Source: Leptodontidium sp. MPI-SDFR-AT-0119 (lineage: Eukaryota; Ascomycota; Leotiomycetes; Helotiales; Leptodontidiaceae). Taken from it: 64,000 nucleotides of DNA. Position 1 is the first letter of the stretch. Each line of letters opens with the position of its first letter. The stretch lies in contig JAHLEZ010000035.1 of assembly GCA_020726505.1 (NCBI GenBank), forward strand, positions 434,001 to 498,000, in the 5' to 3' direction. The position numbers were made by a program, and so were the translations under genes. Under the pieces are notes generated by a model, which saw only the letters and a list, made by a program, of their open reading frames with translations, made no database searches and had not been told where the DNA came from. Below are positions 55,968 through 64,000 of this stretch, in pieces.

Positions 55968-56987
55968 TTAAGTCTCAAAAATACCCTTTTGCCATGCGTC
56001 AGGATGCCTTGGATCGTCCGAGTCGTATTTGTAATCGTCAGAATCGTAGTCGTCGTCTAAAGTAGCGATTGTCACCTTCTTTCCGCTTGTACCAGCAGAT
56101 CGAGAGTTTGCAGAAGGCCGGGCTGATTCGTGGCAATCCTTTAACCAATGGTCGAAACTACCACAGCGTAAGTAAGCACCTATGTCCTTGTACGATTGAC
56201 GTATTAGTTCGCTGGATAAGAAATGACTAGGTACGTTAATTGAATTTATGCCTATATTCGAGATATCCATTGGGTCACCGTATCGACCAGTCGCTGGAGG
56301 GGCATTCGATGCGGTATGCGGTCTAGACGAAGGATTGTGAGTCGAGTTAAGAGGACCTAGAGTACCGGAACGAGAAGACAGCTTTTGCACAGCTCGTAAG
56401 AACTGAGGGTATGACGAAGGCAGTTCTAACTGTTGCGCGAGACGATTCTTGATTGTTGAGCTAAGACTAAATCGAAAGGCAGAGATCTTGCGGTCGTCGT
56501 CCCAATTATGTCCTTTTGCTTCGTACAGCATACGTTCGAACTTGGCGATATAGTTGGGTATAAACTCGGAGGCTTAGTCAATTCGATAGAGGCGGTCGAT
56601 AGCTTCTTGAGTCTTGTTTGGGTTGTCGAGGGCTCGGGAAAGCTGGTCGAGGATCGATTAGTATGACCAGAATTGCTCTTACTCCGCGGTAGCTAGCTAT
56701 AACAACACTTGCGACTGGACTTGGGATTCGAGACGGTCGTATACGTAATAGAACTGTGCCACGGAGTCGCCAAGGGCGCCGGAGAGGCCATCTACACGTA
56801 GTTTAGCTTTAATAGCTAGGAGCCATGTATCGAAGTGATATGCTTTGCCGTCGAACTTCGCAGGGTCGGGGAGAATAGGCTTCGGACGAGAGGTTCGTGT
56901 TGCTTGTAGAGCTTCGACTTGAATTTGAAGGTTAGCGACTTGCTCGGTGAGCTGCTGAAGTTGCTGGACGGGAGTAGGGGTCGTCAT
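55968..56987 (-). pseudogene. gag protein with RIP-type stops
   Basis: One frame from the ATG at 56,987 (MTTPTPVQQL) to 55,968, about 340 codons, broken by four stops between about 56,550 and 56,699. Features: a coiled N-terminus (VQQLQQLTEQVANLQ), PDPAKFDGKAYHFDTW as in Ty3/gypsy-type gags, FERMLYEAKGHNWDDD, and a zinc knuckle YLRCGSFDHWLKDC whose first Cys codon is TAC, one RIP-type change from TGC. All four stops (TAG, TAA, TAA, TAA) sit where a Gln codon with C changed to T before A would fit. The original protein would bind and package the element's RNA. Confidence 0.8.
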
Positions 56988-57242
56988 ATTGTGTAGAATC
57001 GAAAATGTAGACAAAAGAGAGAGGAAAGGTTGTGAGGTAAGCTCTATATGGTGGAGAGCTAGGGTATCGTCTCGATCGAGCGTTCAATGGACGAGTAGAG
57101 AGTTGATAAGTGCGGCAGAGTATTAGAGGTCAGACAGAATATTGTTCGGACAGATCGAAGCAGATAGAATACAAAACAGACAGATCAGGCCGGACAGACA
57201 GACAGACAGATACAGTGGTCGCAATCAGAGGACTTTGTATAA

Positions 57243-57391
57243 TGTGACGCAACGGGCTTTCCAATTCTTATATACGTTCTTAGAATACAAAGTAAAGATT
57301 AAAGATCAAGAGATTAAGAGAAGTTAAATAGGGGCTCGCGGCCTGAGGCCTGTAAGGCACTAATCCCATGGCGATGCGTCAGCTCGTCACA
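57243..57391 (-). repeat. 5' LTR of gag-only element
   Basis: 149 bp, partner of the repeat at 55781. It keeps CpA or TpG at the three sites where the other LTR has TpA, so it looks closer to the ancestral sequence. Confidence 0.9.
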
Positions 57392-57570
57392 CCTGAAGCG
57401 AAATCGATGATTTTCTAATATAAATTAATCTTATTACTTAATTAAAAAAAAGTATATATATATTAATAAGAATAATATATAGTTTATTAAAATCTAAGAA
57501 TTATTTAGAAGCTAAAAATAAAATATATTATTAATAAATAATTAATTTATAAACAAGTAAAAGTATTTGT

Positions 57571-57770
57571 TGTGACGGTTAAGAGCACTTAAAGCCTCAT
57601 TTCTAGTATACTAGCTAACCGAGCTTTACAGAGATTAATTGGCCCAATAGCGCTTCTCTTTTATGTATAGAGCTTTTCTCTTCTTACCTTCTTTCTTACT
57701 TAATTATAGATTTTAAGAGATACTTGTTATTTTTATATATTATATATTAAGATGTGAGGCCGTTGTCACA
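57571..57770. mobile_element. possible LTR without target duplication
   Basis: A 200-bp block starts TGTGACGGTTAAGAGC and ends GCCGTTGTCACA, with TGTGAC/GTCACA termini like the gag-only element's LTR but a different body. The flanks (TTTGT and CGTGA) do not match. It might be a third LTR family joined by recombination, or coincidence. Confidence 0.35.
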
Positions 57771-57984
57771 CGTGATTGCTGTCTTTACAAAGTAAGCGTT
57801 ACGGGGAGTTATTAAAGAGAAAGAAGACGATATAAGAAAAGAAGTTAAAGATATAGAAATAATAACTTATTTTGTATTAAATAGGTTAGTTAGTTAGTTT
57901 ATTAGTTAGTTTATTAGTTAGTTCATTATTTAGTTCATTATTTCTTAGTAGTATTACAAATATATATTTTTAATATTATTATAA

Positions 57985-58078
57985 GTTAATCATTAATCAG
58001 ATTGATCTAGATTAATCTAATTCTAATCAAATCAAATCAATTAATCTGATTATTAATCGATTAGCTTGATTAATTTTG
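57985..58078. repeat. GATTAA-rich degenerate repeat, right
   Basis: Repeated TTAATC/GATTAA words such as GATTAATCTAATTCTAATC, mirroring the run at 55,548-55,680. It ends at TTTTGCTCAC, which in reverse begins GTGAGCAAAA, similar to the GTGAGAAAT at the outer edge of the left run. Confidence 0.5.
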
Positions 58079-60522
58079 CTCACGCTGAATTTGACGAACT
58101 GGCGTCAAGTGAGGGTACGCCTTCGATTTGGAGCTTTGGTAAAAGCTATGCTACTCGGACAATTACCGTCCAGATGCAAATCTTAACGGTAATACTCGTG
58201 AGGCTAATTGTTGAATGAATCAGGGCCGGGATAGTTTATCTGGGCTTCCATATCGTATTCTGGTGATTGTTAAAGTTCGCAGAGACAGGGTTCGTTTGGA
58301 GAGTATATTAGGATACGCTATGCCAGTTCTTGAAAAGTTCCATGACGAAAGTTTGCAGATAGGCAACTGGGAGTGGGTGCTGAGGCCTAGATGGCGGCTC
58401 AGGCACAGCACATATTGGAGAGGACCCCAAATGCTTAGTGTTGATGGCGAAAAGTGTAGACAAGGCTGATTTTCTGTTTCCTGGTCCTTTTGATGAATAT
58501 CACTGCGCAATTGTTGGTTGATTGATTATTCACCGAGGTGAAACCCTGTTGGACAATGATAATGAAGCAGTCGATTCAGAGCAGAGTCATGCAGCAGAGC
58601 CTCGTGATTCGCAGTGCCAATGTAGCAAAGCTCTCAGCTTATAAGTGGCGAAACGTGAAGTGAAGCTGATAGATGAGTTGAGCTCCTGGATATCCAGCTT
58701 GGGGCAACTTCCGGTTAGATGAAAATGTTTCGAGGCGTGGCATACAGTGAGTCGAAATTGGGGATGAAGGGAACCTTGATCCCGGGGTCGAGTAAGGGAA
58801 GCGAGGACTTTCTAGGTTGGTCTTAGGTGCTTGTGCTTTAGTGAGTCCGACTGACTAACAAAAAGTCTTGACGGGCGATAAGATGGGAGGATTAGGAGGA
58901 TGGGGGAAGGGGAAGGGATGTGTGAGATGGGATGGCTCAGATGGGATGGGCAATCACAACAAAAAAACGGGCTCCTCCCTTGCGACTGCAACCCTTTGAC
59001 CTGACCTATCCACCTTTTCACCTCTCCCAACCACTTGCACCAACCTAACCGGGGATCATCCAACGTGCACACCACCTGCACCAACTTGCATCTGCACCTA
59101 CTCTAACGTACACGAAGAGGTACAGTACAGGACAGGAGAGTACAGCACCGCTATCGCAGGAGCATGTGATGGCGGCCATGCACCCTGTTTGAGTCGGTTT
59201 CTGGTGGCGATACAAAAGTACCTAGTATGTTACAATTGCCGGCCACTCACCAGACCATTATCACATCCACTACTGTCTTTCTTTGCAACTTTGCAAAGTG
59301 CCCTTGGTTGCAGGTGGAACTCAGCCCTCGCATCTCACATCTCACAAGATGGGGAGGGTGACCAGACGGCTCACATAATCCTACCCGACTCCTATGTCTG
59401 TAGCTTTTGCATTCCTAAGCTCATTGGATCGAAAATGGATGCAAATTCAAGGCCATGCTTAAGCAACATTCTCGATTTAGAATCATTAGAAATAGTCAAT
59501 ATTTGACTGAGATTTCTAAGCTACCTAAGAAGTGATTGGAGCACGTTGCAAACGTTCGGCGTATTGATGTCGCTAAATTGAAAGTACCAGTATGCAAGCC
59601 GCTTTTGTGGATCGAGTTTGCACAGTCGTTGAAGATCGTCAATAGAACTAGTGTGACGGTTCGGTCGACCCATCACATGATACTGCCAAGGAGAGGACTA
59701 CCTGAAGGATGAGACCGCACCAGCATTACACCATGCAAAGGGTGAGACTGCACCAGTGCTCGACAAGAGAACATATTGAACTTAGTGCACTCGACCTTTG
59801 CCTTGATCCTGCCATCACAACTAGAGCTTGAAGGATATTAGATTTACTTGTGGGACAAGATGCGATACGAAGGTAACTTTACGATAATATAGGTCTTAAA
59901 TGCAAGTGGTTCTAAGCTTACAAGTAGTGTAAAGCCCCACTTAAACAAAGGGGCCTAAGAGGGCGTGGTACTAACTAGCGAAAATTAGTGATTACTCAAA
60001 TTGATAGTATTAGTCAAAATAATCAACTCTCAGGGTATTGACCAAGATACTATCTCATTGAAAGATAGGTAGATACTAGTCAAAATAGCCAAATATTGAC
60101 CGAAAGGGGCAATTTATTGGCCAATCCCGAATATGACAGATGCCCCGGAATAGCTCTTACTTCATCTCACCATCTCGCTAAACGGGTGTGGAGAATCTGA
60201 GACACAGAATTCGCGCGTTCATTTCAAAGGAACTCGAGTCCAACTAGGATAAAGGAGATGCAAGATACGGCAAGACTATACAATGAGTTCTGCGTGGATA
60301 AAGTGTATAATCAAACTAGGACACGGGTTTCACCTTTGTAAACATCTCAAAATACAAATAGTTCTCGTTCTCGCTATCATGGATTTTCTTGTTCATCGAC
60401 ATTCATTTGCTACTACTCTATATTGTATCTACCTTTCCCTTCACCCTTCAGCCGAGAATATCTCTAACAGAAATCAATTCTAGGCTCTAAAACTCCATGT
60501 AATGGTACTCCCGGTTCCTAAT
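58079..60522. other. 2.4 kb without a gene
   Basis: Composition returns to mixed. Short frames have no features. A purine-rich run (58,880-58,960) and loosely repeated TAGTCAAAATA words (about 60,006-60,095) are the only structure I see. Confidence 0.55.
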
Positions 60523-63500
60523 TTAGCCATCAATCGCAAACCATGTCCCCGGAAAGTTAAAATCTGCAACGGGATAGAAATCTTCGAAGGTGACATCAAA
60601 ATTATTCTGCCAAGAACCTGGGAGGTTAGGATAAGCTTGCAGTATAACTTTTATCTCTAGCCTCCAGCTCTGTAGATCGCTCTGTCGTTTGTCCAGCCAC
60701 GTGATCATCCATCCGTCCCATAACGCAGCCCACGTCAAATCTGTGCCTGGGACAGCGATTTCGTTGAACGAAGTGAATTCACTATTGAGGAAGAGGAGTT
60801 TTAGCATTCTTCTGGCCAGGTAGGCGGCGGGATCGTAGCAGAAATTAAACGGGGAGCTACTTACGGGGAGGCGAGGAATCTGTAGATTCTATCCCGGGCG
60901 TTGGTGAAAGCTAAGGATACCGGTTCCTTAGAGAGATACTCCATTACTAATTTCGCAGACTCGAGGCTCTGGATTGTTTCCGCGTACCCGGTCTGGGGCC
61001 GTGGGAGGACGTTATGTTGCCGTTCAGACTCTGTAAGAGGCCGCCCGTTCATGATCTATATCCACACGTTTAGCAGTCGGACGATCACTGGGGTGCAACA
61101 CCACTTACAGCGCCTTTGAACAAGTTCAGCCCTCGTTCCAACACAAATAATTCACCCAGTCGGCTATCAGGATAGTCCGGATGGATTGGGTCGTACCATG
61201 CCATCTGTGCCATCATCTGTTTTGCTGCGTTCTCGCCGTTATTCGCTGTCCCGAAGATTCGATTGAGACCTGCGCAGTCGTACCAGCCGCGTTCAAAGAC
61301 GAAGTAGAAGAAATCTTTCACTATGTGCTTCTCAAACACATGTTCCGCTACCTTTGGATTAAAATCGTTTCTTTTGTGGGGGGTTCTGCAACTCACTGTC
61401 ATATTGATGTTCAACCCCTCGAGCTGGATTTCCTCGCGACGTGTAGTAGTACACATCATTTGTGCAAGACATCCTATCGGGGAACGACCTAATATAGGGC
61501 CGACAAAGCGTAATCTGCTCATCACTTGGCCAGTCTGGGACGTTGTAGTCCCACTGCATATCGATGTATGGCCCGCCAAGATCTATGTTACCGATACCCA
61601 AGATATCAGGAGCAGAGCGAGATGTGTCGGCGCTGTTCCTGTCATCCTGTTCAAGATCATCGGCTTTTTCATTGCCATTATCAGGCTGTGCAGTCCCCGT
61701 TGAAAGCCTACTAGTGGACGGGTATTTAGGGGCAAAGAAATGGAAGTCATTATTTTGTTGACAGAAATCGATACGCGGCTGGAACTTCCCGTATGCGATG
61801 CCGTAGTTTCCAAGTTTGCCGGTACTGTATCGCTTTTTAAGGGCGCTGTGACTAAGTTCTTGGTCTGGGAGTTCGTCCTCGGGGAGTGATCGTTTAAGAG
61901 GCACCATCGGGGGTGCGGTTGCAACTGCGGCGAAGATATCGCATGCATTGGCCGATGATGTTGTTGAGGAAGAGGTGGTGGTGCTCGTCTTAGTGGGCTC
62001 TGGATTTGGTGTCTCTTGGGTTGGATGGTCAGTCACCGTTGGGGGATTATCGCTGGGCGTCAGCAACTTGAGAAGAGAGTCAAAGATATCGCGGGCGACG
62101 TTCACGGCAGTATACTACAGCGGATTAGCAGCCGACTGGAAAGCAAAGAAACCAAGACATACTGCCGCAGTAGCAAGCGCGAGGGCCTCGGCGATTGGAA
62201 GCGCGACCGGGACTAGTGACATAATTTCTGCAAACGCTGACTCGAATGCTGCTTCTATTAATTGTTAATATTTGACCTATTCATTATGGGAGAACTCCTT
62301 ACGCTGTGCAATGAAGGGATCAGAGATACTGCTGTCAATCTAGGCCGCGTCAGGTGATGGTTTCAATCAAGAGGTGAATACGTACTACTTGTAATTCGAA
62401 GGCCTCTTGAACTTGTGGAACTCGTCGTTTGAAAAGGCTGCCTACTCTGGCGTGAACATTGAAGTTGGGGACGGAATATCTGTACTTACTCAAGGTCCGC
62501 GCACGATTCTGCACACCGGTCAGCAAAGCCTCCAGATCTTCTTGTCGTTTTCGGATGATAGATCGCCGAGTAGGGACTTGAGCCGCATTTTTCAGTGCAG
62601 CCAACGACTCATACAAAGTAGAAAGATAATCGCTGATCTCCCTGATGGCGTCGATTATCTCTTGCTTGCTAAGTGGAGGTCTCCACTCGGTATTTTCATA
62701 CACGTTCGCAGCATATGCACCGCCGCATAGCTGGCTGGATTCACCTGAACATGCGACTGTACAGGCAGAGGACTTTTGACCCGAAGACAAAACACTTCCC
62801 CAGTAGCACTCTGACCCGTATTCGACCGCAATGTAGCGAACATACCCTGCTTTTGCGATACATTTGGCGACAGTTAGTGCTCCATCTGTGGAGCTGCCTT
62901 TCTGCAGGAGTCGTGGATTGCTGGAATCTACGTAACAGCCACTACTTTGCCAATTGCCCGAGCTGGGTAATACTGTGGGGCCGGATGTTGGGGGTTCATC
63001 GAAGTTTGAGTTTTGATATACAGTAGCAGCGTTTCCACCACCACAAAGCTGGGTCGCAGCGCCTGCGCAAGCCATATTGCAGTTTTCGGAGGTTTGTGCA
63101 GAGGAGAGTTCGTTGCCCCAGTAGCATTCAACTGCATACTCTACTGCAAAGTACTTTGACGATCCTGCCTTGGCGGCACAAGCTGCGACTGTCATCCCAC
63201 TGTTGTCTACAAAGGATCCCACTGAGAGGAGTCGTGGCGCCGCCGAATCGGTATAGCATCCGACACTTTTGAAATTCCCAGTGCTAGGAACCAAAGTTGG
63301 AGAAGAAACTGCGGAGGTTGTAGTAATTGAAATAGCAGTTGAAGTTGTCTTTGAAGCCGTAGTTGAGGTCGTCGTTGGTTTTGGCGCAACATAAGCCGTA
63401 TTCTCATATACCTGCGCTGATCCAGACCCGCCGCAATTTTGGTTGTTGTCTCCTGCACATGGAGTATCGCATGTTCCGGATTGGGTCGAGGCAAGGGTAT

Positions 63501-64000
63501 TACCCCAGTAGCACTCTCCCCAATACTCCACTGCAGCATATTTGACTGCAGTGCCCGCTTTTGCGATACATGCAGCAACAGTCAGGCCACTATAGTCTGT
63601 GAAACTACCTTCTGAGAGGATCCGAGGCGTGACAGGGTCTGACATACACCCAATGCTCTTGAAGTTTCCAACACCAGCAATAACCGTTGGTACTGGTGGT
63701 TTGTAGTCTCCGTTGAGGTACAAATTCACTAAATTATGATTAGATGTATCTGGAATTAGGTGAGCGGAGACTTACTGTATCCTGCGCCTCCGCATTGGGC
63801 AGTAGGAAACCCTGTAGGATTAGTTAACATTCCTCTTTTTATAGTTGTCGTGTAACCTACCGGAGCAACCCATATCACATTTGCTAGTATCTCCCTTAGT
63901 CGAGGTTGCAGCAAGCTCATTTCCCCAGTAGCATCTTGATCTGTCAGTCATGCCTTGATACCTGGTTTGAAGATACTTACTCTACGCCATACTCCACTGC
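60523..64000 (-). CDS. multi-WSC protein with killer-toxin-chitinase-like tail (partial)
   Basis: A large gene open at the right edge. At least four WSC modules are present: one split across 63,770-64,000 and three in the exon 63,729 to about 62,391. Each has GNFKS(I/V)GC, AVEY...CYWGN and C-x3-C-x6-C blocks (WSC: carbohydrate-binding, eight Cys). A Thr-rich linker joins the first two. After a coiled stretch (KQEIIDAIREISDYLSTL) come SSISDPFIAQ and a hydrophobic helix, an acidic linker, then EHVFEKHIVKDFF and WRLEIK blocks ending at 60,523. The second half resembles the tail behind the GH18 domain of killer-toxin-like fungal chitinases; I see no GH18 in the window. Introns at 62,115-62,162 (48 nt, branch CTAAT) and elsewhere keep phase. 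Between 61,470 and 61,580 the similarity changes frame with no usable intron, so this copy may be damaged. Confidence 0.7.

Larger units (their letters stand above)
55781..57391 (-). mobile_element. complete gag-only LTR retrotransposon
   Basis: Two 149-bp direct repeats, 55781-55929 and 57243-57391, both TGTGACGCAACGGG... to ...CGTCACA or CGTTACA, flank a 1.3-kb interior. The host pentamer CCTGA lies on both outer sides (55776-55780 and 57392-57396), so the whole 1,611-bp unit is one insertion. The interior, read on the minus strand, encodes only a gag-like protein and then a polypurine tract directly before the 3' LTR. There is no space for protease, reverse transcriptase or integrase, so the element must borrow them. 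The two LTRs differ at three sites, and in each the left copy has TpA where the right has CpA or TpG, the signature of RIP. Confidence 0.9.

Noticed and set aside
62115..62162. In-frame TAG in the WSC gene that looked like a RIP stop
   Set aside because: It is the acceptor of a 48-nt intron with GTATGT donor and CTAAT branch site; splicing is phase-neutral and keeps the protein open.
1..64000. CRISPR arrays, rRNA and tRNA genes
   Set aside because: No regularly spaced repeat with unique spacers was found, the window is eukaryotic, and no cloverleaf or rRNA core sequence was recognised by eye; weak tRNAs could still be missed.

Overview
The window looks like nuclear DNA of a filamentous ascomycete (Pezizomycotina; class not provable from the sequence, Leotiomycetes is my guess). 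Genes carry several short introns (about 45-75 nt) with GTRAGT-type donors, CTAAT/CTAAC-like branch sites and YAG acceptors. The protein families (DUF7703 membrane protein, NACHT/C2H2 STAND protein, Zn2Cys6 regulator, WSC and FAS1 surface proteins, DUF7082 fragment) are fungal. Gene-bearing, GC-balanced stretches alternate with AT-rich blocks of decayed transposons. One transposon carries substitutions of the exact CpA-to-TpA type produced by repeat-induced point mutation (RIP).

Layout. 1-4,097: no intact gene, a 13-bp minisatellite and an alpha/beta-hydrolase scrap. 4,098-13,183: a DUF7703 membrane protein, an intact ten-exon SNF2/HLTF-like ATPase (minus) and, divergent from it, an eleven-exon NACHT STAND protein with two GC-AG introns. 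13,184-17,224: mostly empty, with a long hairpin. 17,225-30,152: a likely carbohydrate-use neighbourhood: secreted GH79 beta-glucuronidase (minus), Zn2Cys6 regulator (plus), intracellular GH78 alpha-L-rhamnosidase (minus), MFS sugar transporter (plus) and a dienelactone-hydrolase-like enzyme (plus). 30,153-41,500: a frameshifted membrane-protein pseudogene, a 1-kb element with about 250-bp terminal inverted repeats, motif clusters, a cupin-like hypothetical protein, a small hypothetical gene, a degenerate CreA/Mig1-like zinc-finger copy and a broken Medusa/DUF7082 copy.

42,100-48,400: AT-rich transposon graveyard with two inverted solo LTRs of one family (each with a perfect 5-bp target duplication), a pogo/Fot1 transposase tail, an ABC-transporter tail and a LINE endonuclease scrap. 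48,885-52,022: two intact cell-surface genes, a FAS1 GPI-type protein (minus) and a cysteine-rich single-pass membrane protein (plus). 52,100-58,100: a second AT-rich block with a TPR scrap, a Tc1/mariner remnant, a solo LTR of a second family and a complete gag-only LTR retrotransposon. 60,523 to the right edge: a large multi-WSC protein (minus), open at the edge, whose C-terminal half resembles the tail of killer-toxin-like chitinases and which shows one apparent frameshift.

How the genes may work together: the GH79-regulator-GH78-transporter group is the clearest functional unit. Its enzymes suit removal of glucuronic acid outside the cell, uptake of a rhamnosylated glycoside and cleavage of rhamnose inside, under a local Zn2Cys6 factor. 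Likely substrates are rhamnosyl-glucuronosyl ends of arabinogalactans, or plant saponins and flavonoid glycosides. This is inference from families and gene order. No tRNA, rRNA or CRISPR array was seen.
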